Source of the DNA: Coptis chinensis
Lineage: Eukaryota; Streptophyta; Magnoliopsida; Ranunculales; Ranunculaceae
Direction of reading: 5' to 3'
Assembly (NCBI GenBank): GCA_015680905.1
Contig: CM027381.1
Span: forward strand, 69,925,501-69,989,500
Length of the DNA: 64,000 nt
Positions within the stretch are counted from its first letter, which is position 1, and every line of letters begins with the position of its first letter. The notes beneath the pieces are model-generated. The model was not told the origin of the DNA. It ran no database searches and saw only the letters and a program-made list of their open reading frames with translations. The position numbers and the translations under genes are program-made. Shown here in pieces: positions 1-12,188 of this stretch.

Positions 1-756
1 CACTTCCCTGACCACTTCTTTCATGGCAGGGTTTAAACGACGCTGAGGTTCGCGGGAAGTCTTTGCGTTATCCTCTAAATGGATACGATGAGTGCACACA
101 TTAGGGTCAATTCCTTTAATGTCGGCTAGGGACCAACCATTCGTAGAACGATGTTCCCTAATCACCCTGATCAACCGTGTCTCTTCCTCCTTAGATAATA
201 GAGAAGATATAATTACCGGATGACTACCATCCGGATCAAGTTGAATATACTTTAACTCAGGAGTAGGAGGTTTAAGCACCGGGGTGGAAGGAATATCGAT
301 AAATGATTCTAGAGGGTCCTCATCTTGAGTAATGAATACTTGCTTAAGCAGCAGGTCTTCAAATTCTGTATATGGAGCAACCGAAGGGTCTACAATTTGT
401 GTAGACTTGAAGATGGTGTTGACTTCCTCTATGTAGGAGTCATCGACAAAATCTGAACTTCCAAAAGAAAGGAATTTATGCATATGGCTTTCTGGAAACG
501 TGTTATTAAAGTAATCTTGAGTTAAGCTCTCGATCATGCTAACCTCTCCATCTATAGACGAATCTGGTAACTGTTTTATCATTTTAAAAACATTTACCTT
601 AACCGAAAGATGGCCAAAAGACAAGGACATCGAACCATCGCGGCAGTTTATAAACGCGCTGGCAGTCGCCAAGAAGGGACGCCCTAAGATGATCGGAATA
701 GAGTCGTTAGCGACTTCTGTATCGAGGATAACAAAATCAGCAGAATAGTAGAAATC
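1..756 (-). CDS. E1 pol fragment: end of protease, linker and N-terminal RT, open to window edge
   Basis: Reading leftward from 756 there is no stop to the window edge. The start covers the end of the aspartic protease, including an ILGRPFLAT-type motif around 690-660. A linker follows from about 480, beginning MHKFLSFGSS. Then comes the Ty3/gypsy pre-RT region, where WSLADIKGIDP (near 150-120) and an IHLED stretch (near 90-75) precede the RT fingers. The protein would be part of a Gag-Pol polyprotein acting in the virus-like particle. A TAG at 757-759 separates it from the upstream protease. Confidence 0.75.
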
Positions 757-2064
757 CTAGACCTTAACAAGCATATTTTCAACCACACCTTTAGGGTACT
801 TAATAGATCGATCCGCTAATTGCAACGTCATTTTAGTAGGTTGCATCTCTTGTAGACCTATTTGTTTGTATAGATAATACGGTAGTAAGTTAACACTCGC
901 CCCCAGGTCTAGTAAAGCGATCGTCGTGTGGGAATCTCCTAAGGTGCATTGTACAGTAGGACGACCAGGTTCCTTGTATTTAACAATTCCAATATGTTCC
1001 GTTAAAGTTGGAAACTGTTACGTTAAAAAGGCGTCTTTAGGAATATTTGTCTTACGCCTTTTGGTGCACAACTTTTTGAGAAACTTAGCATGGTGAGGTA
1101 ATTTTTTAATTGCATCCAGAAAAGGTAAGTTTATCGTTAGATTTTTAAAAACTTCCCTAATCTCGTCGAAGTTTGTATCCCTGTTTAACATAGCTAATTT
1201 CTGAGGAAATGGTGGTTTCTCTCTATATTTAGCGTATGGATCAACTGGATGTCTAACCTTTGCTTTCTGTTTCTTAGGTTGTAGTTTAACTAGTACCTCT
1301 ACAGGGGTAGGCTCTTCAGTTTCTACTACGGTATCTAGTACAATCTCCGGTGTAGGGACAACTGGTTGGGTAACTATAGGCATAGTTACTTTGTTATCAA
1401 CCACTCTCCCAGAACGGAGAGTGGAGATGGCATTTAGCTCACCTACATTTTCATTTTCTGTACTAGTATTACCATTTACCTCAAAGGCTGTTTTTGTTGT
1501 TTTAGGATTAGCTATCACTTGTCCTGGAAACACACCTTTGGGTTGTACTTTCTTTTGAGCTAACTGCTGTAAGGAAAATTGAATGGCTTGTAAAATCTGT
1601 TGTTGAGATTGCATAAAGGTATCAAAACGATCTGGTTGTGGAGTAGCATTCGCTACAGGTTGTGTGACAAGAACTATGTCACGTTGATTATTAATGGATA
1701 GATTTTGGTAGTTATTATTTACCGGAACGATACCTCTATTAGTATTATAATTATTATTGTTATAATTATTATAATTACCCTAACCTTGTCCTTGACCTTG
1801 TCGTGGTGGGCCTTGGTTATAATTGTTTGTTGGCCTAACATTTTGATTATTAAACATTGGAGGTGTTACTTGTTGATTATTTCTCCAACTGAAATTAGGA
1901 TGTTGTCTCCAAGGGGCGTTAGGAATAGAAAAACTATTAATCAAGCAAACATTATCTTGTTGTGATTGTTATTGTTCATAGGCGAAAGGACAATATGAGT
2001 CGGGATGCTCTGGACTCAAACAGAAATTACATGGATTAGAGTTGACATTCATGAAGGGGATAGG
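757..2064 (-). pseudogene. E1 gag C-terminal part and protease, with two in-frame stops
   Basis: Reading leftward from 2064, a zinc knuckle of the form CX2CX4HX4C (CNFC...H...C) lies near 2035-1990, followed by an Asn-rich stretch. The 198-residue open stretch 1614-1018 covers the gag-protease linker, including TLRSGR. It ends in TAA at 1018-1020. The same frame then continues into the retroviral-type aspartic protease with DLGASVN near 915-895, so the catalytic Asp is present. A TAG at 757-759 replaces what is CAG in the related copy at 25574. The TAA between Gag and protease is also present in that copy (see findings). Confidence 0.75.
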
Positions 2065-3513
2065 TGATATTAGCTTTTTACTACGTTAGAGATTGACTCT
2101 CTAATTTGGCAAAAGAGCGAATTCAAAGTTTCCTTACTCACGATCTTCGTGTTCGTAAAGTTGAAGTAAAGATTCGAACCAACCTAAAGTCTAGGACAAC
2201 TACAATTTGGTTTTTACTCTTAGGGAACTAGTGAGTAAGTTAATACAAATACTAAGTTTCTTTCCTACACAAACATTAAAGAAAAACATTAAGATTAGAA
2301 ATCATGAAACTAAGACAAAATACAAATTGCTAAAGAAAAGGTGGAGAGCCAATCCTCCTCATGTGAAACTAACTTTTTGTTGTTGATTTGAATAGGTTCA
2401 TTTGATTCTTCCTAGACTCATAGACAAGCCCTAATGGAAGAAAACTTGATCGCTAGCATGTATGGCTCATCTCTAAACTCATACATGTTAGCAAGTGGAA
2501 CCAAGCAATGACTTATCTCTAAGCTCATCACTTTGATTCCTAACTAGACACTACACCAACTATCATTTTGGGATAGGATGTAGGTCTAGTTGTTCTTCCT
2601 AAACAACTTACCAACCCAACAACAAATATTTTCTCTCACATGAGTTGGATTAACTCCCCTAAAGGGAAGTTAGCTCATGATCCTTGGGACAAAGGATTAC
2701 TAGTTGGAAATACAAAAAGAGAGAGAGAAAGAGGAAAAAGAAAACTAACTATCTAAACTCACTTGATTTTTATTTATTTCTTAGAAGAAAAACAAAGTTT
2801 CCTCCATTAAAACTATTACAAGCTTTTCTTACCAAACTAAAACTAAATAATTAAAAATGGCTAAGGAACTAAAATATTACAAGGTAAGGAAAAGAAGTCA
2901 AGGGAGTAAATGGAGTGCCCCCCTTATTTTGTTTTCTTCTCCATATGAAAGACATCTCATTTCCTCCCATGTGAAACATCAAACCACATTTACTTCATTT
3001 TTATCCACCACATTAAAACAAAGTGACACCTTGCCTTTTTTTCACTATTAACACCTAATCTAATTAATTATATGCAAGGTGTCAACTTTGCACCAATAAT
3101 TTGTCATTTTTGTCTTGACAAGCTCCATGATTGATGACTCATCCAATCTTGTGGGCCCACATAGTGGGTCCTATGTGTAGTCCAGTGGCGGTCCGATCTT
3201 TGGGCAATTTTACAACTTCCCGCCTATGCATAGAGTTCATCATACGATTGTCCGAAAGTTTCACTTGTCGATTCGAATCCTGGTTCAAGAGGTAGGAGCT
3301 TCGGAGTTTGATGCTTCGCGGCAGATTTGGAAGAATTCATATATATGTCGTCTTCCTCGTTTATTATCGCAGGTTTAAACCATATTTCCATGTTTATCTG
3401 CGAATACCGCAAAAAAGTATGAAAACATATTTATTTCATGATTATTAAACACATAGTTAACCAAATTTATATGTCTCAACGAGGTTTCATAATACACTTT
3501 TGGGTGCTTATCA
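2065..3513 (-). mobile_element. Solo LTR, Athila-like second family
   Basis: A 1449-bp insert begins TGATATTAGC and ends TGCTTATCA, flanked by the 5-bp repeat ATAGG (2060-2064 and 3514-3518). The flanks resume E1 gag without loss. Read on the minus strand its start (TGATAAGCACCCAAAAG) and the next ~100 bases match the start of the solo LTR at 10496, so both are one LTR family. There is no internal region or second LTR, so I call it a solo LTR left by LTR-LTR recombination. The ORFs inside it (2857-3051, 3224-3412) look like chance. Confidence 0.85.
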
Positions 3514-4423
3514 ATAGGCGTTTGTTGAACAGAAATAGCCTCTACCTTTTTAGTTAGAGATTCCGATTAAATTTTTAAGTTTCGGATCGGGTTTCATCTC
3601 AAACATACCGGCGACCTTTACTGTTGTAGAAGAACTAGCGGAACGGGAGAAATCGTCAAGACCCCCCTTATTATTATTACACAGTTTAATCTTCTAAAAA
3701 TTTATACGCCTCTAAAGCTCCCTTACTTAGGAAACTACCCCCATTCATTATGTCAAGCACCTCCTTGTGGTGGTGTAACAGTCCCTTGAAAAAGGCACGA
3801 ACTATCGTGTCTTTCGCAAGGTTATGGTGTGGACACTCTATAAGTAGATCGGTGAAACGATTCCAAGCCTCTAAAAATGATTCATGAGGATTCTGTCGAA
3901 AGAAATGAATCTTGGAAAGCATTTCATTGGTCTTCAGTGGTGGGTAAAAATGTTCCATAAATAGTTGAACAAGTTTAGCCCACGAGTCCACAGAATTTGG
4001 CTCTTGAGCAGTTAACCAAGACGCTGCCTTATCGGCTAAAGTGAAGGGAAATACCTTTAGTTTAATTTGTTCAGCACCAACAGTAGGATGGTAGAATGTA
4101 GTATGGACTTGGTCAATCCTACGCATGTGCTGATAAGGCTTTTCATGGTCTAACCCATGAAAAATGGGTAACAAATTAAATATATTTGGGGGGATTCGGA
4201 AATCGCCCACTGGGTCTGATAGAATGATGCAAGATTTAGGGCTATCATTCAAGGCTTTGTAAAAGTCAGAGAGAGGAGACTCTCTTTCTTCAATCATTAC
4301 TTCAGGTGGTGTGTGTGGTATATTAGTTAGAGGTGTAGTGAGTGGTATACTAGAAAGGCGTATTTGTTGACGTTGCCAGTTGATTACGTTAGGCATTTTT
4401 CTTCGGCCTGACCTTAATCTCAT
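3514..4423 (-). pseudogene. E1 Gag (capsid) N-terminal and central part
   Basis: The 245-residue open frame 4423-3686 begins MRLRSGRRK and contains the retrotransposon gag domain: FHGLDHEKPYQHMRRI at about residues 90-105, then FPFTLADKAASWL, then an LFMEHFYPP and FLEAWNRF block. It is the structural protein of the virus-like particle. The start is supported by the matching ATG of the related copy at 23404. After 3686 the frame closes; degraded gag sequence continues to 3514, where the solo LTR cuts it. The remainder of gag lies left of 2065. Confidence 0.8.
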
Positions 4424-4991
4424 GCAAGGCTAAGCCAATATTAACGAAACACAACAACACTCCAAACAATCCTGATATGCTAGTATGAACCTCTAACAGG
4501 AGATGCGAGGTGTGGAAGAAAAGAGTACTTGAATGCCTCCTTGCTTCGCTTATAAATAGCGTCTTGTTTACGCATGGTCAGTGTGTATAACAAGTTAAAA
4601 CACTGAAAACTATGAAGAAATGGAAATTTGAAACAAACCTGTGGAATCGGGCAGTTTCAGCAGAGGGCGCAGGTCACGCTCAGAATAGGGCTAAGTAGGG
4701 TGCAGGTAGCGCTCAGGTTCGAGCTGGAGTTCCAGGCGCTTGGGTGCAGGGCGTGCTCCAAGTTAGCCTTGGTAGGGCGCAGGTAGCGCTCAAAGAAAAC
4801 CTCGAGGTCCAGGCACTTCAAATAGCGGCTGTTTTGTGTTTTGGCAAAGGCGCTGGTCGCTCCGTAATTTTTTCGAGGAAAATTTTTAGTGCTAAAACGG
4901 ACAACCACAGTGAGAATCAAACAAGGGTGGGTGGGTTATGGGACTTTGGAAAATTAACAATTCTAAAGAAAACAATGCTAAAGGCAATTAA
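4424..4991 (-). other. E1 untranslated leader with GC-rich repeated motif
   Basis: This is the stretch between primer-binding site and gag start. It has no plausible gene. On the minus strand, 4800-4660 carries three imperfect copies of a motif of the form GAGCGctACCtGCGCCCTA, separated by 40-60 bases. Related motifs occur at 23143-23170 and 39000-39125 in the outer element. ORFs called on both strands here are repeat shadows. Confidence 0.6.
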
Positions 4992-5007
4992 GATGGTAGT
5001 GGCGCCA
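4992..5007 (-). other. Primer-binding site of E1
   Basis: On the minus strand, TGGCGCCACTACCATC follows the LTR end (TTTATCA) after two bases. The TGGCGCC core is the usual Athila-type tRNA primer-binding site, so this fixes both the LTR boundary and the element's orientation. Confidence 0.8.
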
Positions 5008-5009
5008 TT

Positions 5010-6352
5010 TGATAAACGTAAAATTGAATAGTTTTACTAATGAATAAAGCGATAAAACTCTAAACGCAAGTAAAACTAAAACTAAACTATACTCGTGATT
5101 ATCAAAGATTTCTACTCTCGGTACTATTGAAGTAGAGTTGGAATAGAAGATTCGTTCCACTCCTAGTTCTTTAGCATTCAAGTTTCCTATGACTATCAAT
5201 CCTACCAAAGTTAATGATAGTTTTACAAATTATACTACGAAATGCTACGGAATACTAAGTTTGAATCTAGAATAAGAATTAGGAGAGAATTGAATCCAAC
5301 TTAAGAAACTAGCATAGATTGTTGTAATCCAATTCTTACGTTCTTACAGTAAGAATTGGTCATTCTAATCCCTAATTATACATGGCATCTCTACCAATTC
5401 ATAACTAGTATGTGAGGATGTCCACCCATTCTCATGGCGAATCAACGACCTTCTAGAGTGGAATAGACTCTTACAACGATTCTAAGCTAACAAAATTAAG
5501 TTTTCATCAAGGCTTCATCAAACCCCTCTAATGGAGGTTTAGCCTTGATTCATCGAACTTTCATTTCCATATGAAATTGAATGTGACATAATATAAAGAT
5601 TCTACCTTTATTAAAATTAACTAAACAATAATTGAAATCTAAATTAATCTAAACAATCATTAAATAACAAGGATCGAATTTAACAAGAACTACTATTTTA
5701 TTTATCTAATTAATGATAAACAATGATTCAATACTGAAATTAAAATAAGAATAACAACTAATTAAATAATTGAAAAACTAGATCTAGAACTAAGCTTTAA
5801 TGGCTACTCTAATGGCTACCTTCTAACCTAAGCTAATTGATCCTTAAGAGCTAAGTCTTGTGTGTGGAAATGGAGGAGACTAGATCCACATTTTCGTGCA
5901 TGGGCTGAGGGTCCATGTTTTGGGCCGGAAAATCGAGCCCAAAGCCCAATTTCTTCTGTCCACCGGGCCCTTTTCAGCTGGCTTTGACTTCAACAGGCTT
6001 TTCATCCACTTTTGCTCCTCTGATTAGGTCAAGATTTGGACCATTGGAAAGCTCTTTCCGAGCCGGTCGTTTTAACATAAGGTATGCCTAAGTCCAAAGA
6101 TACGGTCTTCGGAAGTTCTATTAACTTTTGTGTGTTGTTTCTGCCCGTCTTGGCCTTTAATCACAGAACTTCTTAGCAACCAACCCTTGCTCTTTTATAT
6201 CGCCAAAGTGGCACATTTCTGCATATAATTGACTTCAATGCCTGAAATATATAAAAGCACGTAATTAGCATTAACTTTTATTTATTACTCGCATAATTGG
6301 TCTAAAAGTATTATTGTTAAGGGGTTAAAACTACAGTTTTGGGCTCTTATCA
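5010..6352 (-). repeat. 5' LTR of E1 (1343 bp)
   Basis: On the minus strand it starts TGATAAGAGCCCAAAAC at 6352 and ends TTTATCA at 5010, next to the primer-binding site. It shares long blocks with the LTRs at 7319-8788, 14866-15623, 21430-22993 and 41941-43501, such as the CTCTAATGGAGGTTTAG block near 5527. It lies in inverted orientation to the solo LTR at 7319-8788, under 1 kb away. Confidence 0.9.
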
Positions 6353-7318
6353 GAATCCCATGTAACCTGACCACTTCCCGAATGTACAAGGAAACCAAAT
6401 TATCTGTATTTCTACGCACGTCAATAGGAATGAAATGAGCAGACTTCGTTAAACGAATAACAATAACCCAAATAGATTCATTACCTCTCCGAGACTTAGG
6501 CAAGCCATCAATGAAATCCATAGAAATGTGCTCCCATTTCCACATCGGTATCTCTAATGGCTGCAATAATCCAGAAGGCCTCTGATGTTCTACCTTAACC
6601 TGCTGACAAGTTAAACATTGAGAAATATATTCTCCGGCATCTCTTTTCATTCTTTCCCACTAAAAGGTCCTCTTCAAGTCTTGGTACATCTTTGTTCCTC
6701 CAGGATGAATTGTAAACCAAGAATGATGAGTTTCATATAATATCTCCTTCTTTAACTCTGCATCATCTGGTATACACAATCTCCCATGAAATCTCAATCC
6801 TCCCTCAGAATCAATTGCCCAATCAGACGGACAATCATCTAAAATATCAATGACTAGATCATCTATCCGACTCAAAAGAAATCGGTCTCTGTGCTGCATG
6901 GAAATCACTCTACTGAAAATCACCGGCCTAACCTCCAAACTGCATATATACCCCTCATCTGTATCTAGTGTAGTCCGGACGTCATAAGCTGCTATAGTCT
7001 CTAAACTCTTCCACTCTTGCATCATAAGAGTGGTCAAAACACTAGGTAATCGACTAAGTGCATCCGCAACTACATTGCCCTTGCCTGGGTGATACTGAAT
7101 CTCAAAGTCATAACTACTTATGAATTCCATCCATCTCTGCTATCTCATGTTCAACTCTTTCTGTGAATAAAGATACTTCAAACTTTTGTGATCTGTGTAA
7201 AGCTCGAATTTCTCATCATATAAATAATGCCTCCACACCTTCAAAGCAAAAACCACTGCCGCTAACTCCAGATCATGAGTAGGATAACGTCTCTTGTGTA
7301 TCTTCAACTGTCGTGAAG
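6353..7318 (-). pseudogene. Chromovirus-like RNase H C-terminus and integrase N-terminal half
   Basis: Reading leftward from 7318: RNase H with [17 protein letters not shown] and [11 protein letters not shown] (RT-RNase H hallmarks), then ADALSRLPS closing RNase H at about 7075. Integrase follows with the H2C2 zinc region (HHSWFTIHPGG near 6730; CLTCQQVK near 6605) and the first core Asp in MDFIDGLPKS near 6520. Stops near 7137 and 6657 break the frame. Sequence typical of the integrase core continues to VRLHGI near 6360, where E1 inserted. The second Asp and Glu of the DDE triad are not in this window. Confidence 0.8.
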
Positions 7319-8788
7319 TGATAAGAGCCCAAAACTGTAGTTTTAACCCTGTAACAATCATACTTTTAGACCAATTATGTGAGTAATAATAAAGAGTTAA
7401 TACTGATTACGTGTTTTTATGCATTTCAGGCTTCAAAGTCCATTATGTGCAGAAATGTGCCACTTTAGCTAGATAAAGGAGCAAAGGTCGGTTGCTAAGG
7501 AGTTATGTGATTAAAGGCCAAGATTCAAGAAGACAAAGCCTTTCTAAAGCCCGGTCAAAAGCTGAAAAGTCGACGCGGGCAGAAATAGCACTCAAAGTCA
7601 GCAGAACTTCCGAAGGCCGTATCTTTGGACTCAGACCTCGGAATTAGGCCTACCTTATGTCAAAACGACCGGCTCGGAAAGGGCTTTCCAATGGTCTAAG
7701 CCTTAAACCCAATCAGAGGAGCAAAAGTGGACAAAAAGTCTATTGAAGCCAACTGCAGCTGAAGAGGCCTTTTTGGACTGAAAGAATTGGGTTTTGGGCC
7801 TGATTCTCTGGCCCAAAACATGGATCCAGGCCCATGCACGATTTTTGGATCTGAACATATAAAAACCAAAGCTTAGCTCTTTGTTAATGGTAGCTAGTTA
7901 GACCTAAAACAATAGATAATTCTAGATCTAGTTTTCATTAGATAAAATTAAGTTTAGTTTAAATTCAATTCTTGTTTTAGATTAAACTCTTAGAATCATT
8001 GTTCTTCATTAGTATTGATAAATAAAATAGCTAGTTTGTTCATTTCGATTTTTGTCATTTCAATTTATAGATCTAATTTTAATTCTTGTTGAGTATCATT
8101 TCTGAGTTGTTAAATTAGATTGAAGTATTGTTAGTCAAATTAGCCAAGTAGAATTTTGGTATGATGTTTAGTTTTAAATCAATGGGAAATGATAGTGGTA
8201 TGAATCAAGGCTAAACCTCCATTAGAGGGGTTGAAGAAGCCTTGATGACGCTTGATCTTTGTTAAACTTAGAAATCGTCGTGATAATTATTCCACTCTAG
8301 AAACGATTAATTCACCATGAGAATGGGTTTAATTGCTCACATGCTAGTTATGAATTGGTAGAAATGCCATGTATAATTAGGGATTAGAATTACTATTTTG
8401 ATATGTTAAGCATTCAATTTGGATCACGACGAGTCTTTGTTAGTAGGATTAAGTCGAGTTAAGGTGGATTCAATTCCCTTTAATTCTTTATCTAAATTCA
8501 AACCCTTAGCATTCTCTCTTTTCGTTATTCGTAACTTGTTAATTTAATTCACCTCGTAGTATAGAATTCCCCTCGTAAACCTCTCATTAGAGTTAAGACC
8601 GATTAGTTAACCATGAAATCATTCCATGCTAGAGAACTAGGAGTGGAACGAATTTGTTACTCCACTCTATTTCGATAGAATTGAGAGTAGAAAACTTGAT
8701 AAATTAGGCTTCGTAAAAGTTTTAGTTTACTTACGTTTTGAGTTTCATCGTTCATTTCGTAGGTAAACTTTCATCATTTCATTTATCA
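7319..8788 (+). mobile_element. Solo LTR of the Athila-type family
   Basis: The 1470-bp insert starts TGATAAGAGCCCAAAAC and ends TTTATCA, with TSD TGAAG at 7314-7318 and 8789-8793. The RNase H coding sequence on the two sides joins exactly if the insert and one TSD copy are removed. The sequence aligns with the LTRs of E1 and of the outer element along its length. No internal sequence is present. Confidence 0.93.
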
Positions 8789-9760
8789 TGAAGCATATGA
8801 CACCACCTTCTGGTCTTGCATTAACACACAACCCAAACCAGTTCCACTAGCATCTGTAAAAACCACTAGTTTTTCGCCTCTAGTCGGGATTACTAGAATT
8901 GGAGCTGTAGTCAACCTCTATTTCAATTCTAAGAAAGCCTTCTCACAATTATTAGTCCACACAAACTTCACATCCTTCCTAGATAACTTCGTGAGCAGAG
9001 CTGCAATAAGTGAGAACCTCTCAATAAATCTCCGATAATATCCAGTTAACCCCAGGAAACTCCTAATCTCTATAACAGTGGTTGGTTGTTTCCATTCTTT
9101 CACTGCAGCAACCTTCTCAGGGTCCACAACAATGCCCTCACTAGATACCACATGTCTTAAGAAACGAATTTCTTCTTCCCAAAAATGACACTTGCTAAAC
9201 TTAGCATACAACTTTTGTTCTCTAAACATCTGCATCACTATCTTCAAATGCATCTTATGTTCTTCTGTGTTTTGTGAATACACTAAAATGTCATCAATGA
9301 AAACAATCACAAATTTATCCAAATAGGGCCTGAAAATACGATTCATCAGGTCCATAAAGAATGCAGGTGCATTCGTCAACCCAAAAGGCATCACAAGAAA
9401 CTCATACAACCCATACCGAGTTCTAAATGCAGTCAAATGAATACTCTTCTCTTCAACTCCCATCTAATAATAACCAGTACTTAAATCAAACTTTGAAAAT
9501 ACCTTAGCCCCTTTCAACTAGTCCAACAAATCATCAATCCTAGGAAGCGGATACTTATTATTTATAGTCACCTGGTTCAAATCTCTGAAGTCAATACACA
9601 TCCTCAAAGTACCATCCTTCTTTGGAACAAAAATAGCAGGCACACCCCATGGTGAGTTGCTCGGTCGTATGAACCTGGTCATATACACCTTAAAAGATTC
9701 AAACCCATATATTCAAAAGATATGGTTAAGCCAAAAACAAAATCACTAAAACTTAAACTC
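8789..9760 (-). pseudogene. Chromovirus-like reverse transcriptase and start of RNase H
   Basis: The 181-residue open stretch 9463-8918 shows RT palm motifs [17 protein letters not shown] and [12 protein letters not shown], the FxDD form of the YxDD active site, then [16 protein letters not shown]. Degraded RT fingers extend right to about 9760. The RNase H start lies between 8918 and 8789, where the solo LTR cuts it. Breaks near 9464 (stop) and 8917 make the gene non-functional. It would synthesise cDNA from the element's RNA in the particle. Confidence 0.85.
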
Positions 9761-10402
9761 TTACCCCTTCTTGAGTAATTCCTCGACTTGCACTTTCATT
9801 TTGTCCAATAGCTTAGGCGCCAACCGGTAAGCCGACTTTGAAACTGGGGCAGTCCCTGGTAACAAGTCTATACGAAACTCCACCTCCCTCTTAGGTGGCA
9901 ACCCTGGAATCTCCTGAAAAATATCTTTGAAGTCTCTCACTACTTCCACATCGCTGATATCCCTCGTAGGTATCTCTATAGAGCACAAGAAACTAGACGT
10001 CACCGAGTCCTCCTTACTAACACAAGTGTGAATCAACCTTGGCATGCCAGGTGTATTCACTATAACTTCCCTCCTCGCACAATCCAAGGTAACATTATAA
10101 CATGTCAACCAGTCCATACCAAGTATGGAATGGAAACCCTCAAACCCCAAAACAATCAAGTCTACCACAAAGACATGATCTAAGAAATACAACTTAAAAC
10201 CTTTGCACTCATCATATAAGGTAACAGAACCTCCTAGCGGTGTCTCAACACACAAAGGTTTAGATAAAGGTGTAGTTTTAAAATGTTCCTTCTCAACATA
10301 CTGACGAGATATAAAGGAATGTGAAGCACCCGAATCAAACAAAACTCTGAATATAAACTGAGATGAACTAAAGGTACCTTCAACATTCCCATGTCCTGGC
10401 AT
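9761..10402 (-). pseudogene. Chromovirus-like aspartic protease and start of RT
   Basis: 213 residues are open. LFDSGASHSFIS at about residues 22-33 is the retropepsin active site with the catalytic Asp. FHSILGMDWL near residue 93 is the conserved second protease motif. The C-terminal half holds the pre-RT region (FQEIPGLPPKREVEFRIDL, then RLAPKLLDKMKVQVEELL). The frame then closes, so RT continues in another frame. The protease would cleave the Gag-Pol polyprotein. The listed start is only the first in-frame Met; the true product is part of a polyprotein. Confidence 0.85.
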
Positions 10403-10495
10403 AGCTGCATAGGCTCTCGACGAAGTGACTGGTGCTAGTGCTCTGTTCTGCTGATTACCCTACTTGGTAGGGCAATAACGAGATAAATGACCCAC

Positions 10496-12188
10496 TGATA
10501 AGCACCCAAAACTGTAATATTAAACCCCGAGAGACATAGCATTTTGGTCGATTATGTGTTTAATAATCATGTAATAATTATATTTTCGTACTTTTGCAGG
10601 ATTCCGCAATTAAAATAAATATAGTGATAAAACATGCATCGAAGTACAGGAATACGGGAATATTTGAAGTTTCCCACTCAACCCCCGTGAAGCCCAACAA
10701 AGCCTGACTAGAGCCGAAGTTTCCAAAAGAACAAAACCAGTGCAGAGCGGGTCCACATATAAAGAAGCAGCAAACTTCCGAAGCTCAAATCGGATAAATC
10801 TAGATGCCGACGTTGGCTAGTGAAGCTGCCATAGCGACCCGGGCGACGAACTCAGCGCAAGGACAAAAAGTCGTAAAAACGCCAAAATCAGCGCAGCCAC
10901 TGGACACACTAGGTGGATCCACTCAAGGGGCCCGTAAGGCATGATGAGTCAAAGATAGGCAGTGACAAAGGATGGTTTCAATTTGATACCACCTGGCAAG
11001 AGAGAAGACACGTACCAATTCAAACTAGGTGGTTTGAATTGACATGAGCTAAAAACAAAACTTTAAATCAGCAAAAAGACAAAAATTAAAACAGTTAAAA
11101 CAAAGTTTTATTTCGAACCATTCAATTAGCATAAAACCAAAATCTAAAACATTCACGGATAGCACTCCTGTATCAGCCTATATATATGAGGGGGTCACCT
11201 TCATTATTACCCCTTCAGCATATTAATGCTTTAGCTTCCGCTTAGTTAGATTTTCTTCTTCAGTACTTACATTCTACCATTTCCATTTCAGCAGCTTAAA
11301 TACTGTAAGTTATTTTACCCTTAATAACAGTCATTTCTTTTCTAGTTTAATTTCGTCATTCCATTTATTTACTTAATGTATACAACAAGTTTTATTATTC
11401 CTTCTATGACCATGAGCTAATCCCCTCGGGGAGGGTTATCTTTGCTTTCGTGGTGAAAATCTGGATTGACTTCGTTAATATTCTAGAATCACTACTTAGG
11501 AATTAGGCATAGAATTGACATCCGTCCCAAAATGATCGAGGCTGTACAAAGTTGGATCACGATGCTCCAGGACAGTCTGTAGCGACTCTCTCCAGTGTCG
11601 GGGCGACTCTCCAATTCGTCCAGCTAATGTGAAATTGAGCCAGGAGCTGAAATAATATACCAGAGATGAGGTATTATTAAAACTCCTTATGCTAGTGAAA
11701 TGCGACCTAGAGATGTGGGCATGCACTAGGGATCAATACTCAACGTCGTCTCCGAAACGAGACGAACTAAAGATGTAGTGATTTGGTAATAAAAACTGTT
11801 AAAAAATTATTCTTGCATGAGCATGATTAACTCTCTCCCTGTTTCTCCACCTTTGTTTACCTACATAAAAATCACCGTAGTAATTTACATTAATTGCATT
11901 ACCGTAAAATTTATTAAACCAATTAAAAAACCTAAAAATCCTACTCACCAAAAGTTATAATTCCAGTTGTGAACCTATCCGAGCCTTAAGGTTTGGACGA
12001 TCCCTTACTTGACCTATCCTACCAATCCCACGTGAGTAAGGTAACTTGACTAAAACGTACGACTATACGGACGTTGGACTTTGGACTTTGGACTTGGGTC
12101 TTTGGACTTCGGACTTTGGACTGTGGACCTTGGACTTAAGAAAATAAGTAACTGAAACCAATAAACGTGAATAAAAACTGTTTTATCA
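10496..12188 (+). mobile_element. Solo LTR (1693 bp), second Athila-like family
   Basis: It starts TGATAAGCACCCAAAAC and ends TTTTATCA, with TSD CCCAC on both sides (10491-10495 and 12189-12193). It sits inside the Gag zinc knuckle of the chromovirus-like element. A short minisatellite with TTTGGAC-like units lies at 12075-12137 near its right end. The ORF at 11496-11726 has no recognisable content. The LTR is homologous at its start to the solo LTR at 2065-3513 in reverse orientation. Confidence 0.92.
12075..12137. repeat. Minisatellite of TTTGGAC-like units in solo LTR
   Basis: About nine imperfect 7-bp units of the form (T/C)(T/G)TGGAC run in tandem close to the LTR end. I see no function for it. 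Confidence 0.75.

Larger units (their letters stand above)
1..6352 (-). mobile_element. Athila-type Ty3/gypsy retrotransposon E1, partial (3' half outside window)
   Basis: Read on the minus strand it has a 5' LTR (5010-6352), a primer-binding site, a leader, gag, protease and the start of RT, then leaves the window at position 1. It interrupts the integrase of the chromovirus-like element, whose reading resumes at 6353. The 5 bases after the LTR are GAATC; the matching TSD copy would lie outside the window. Gag and protease closely resemble those of the outer element at 21430-43501, so the two belong to one family, but only E1 continues into RT. Confidence 0.85.

Noticed and set aside
4657..5031. 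ORFs on both strands of the E1 leader as small genes
   Set aside because: They arise from GC-rich leader repeats and span the primer-binding site and LTR end.
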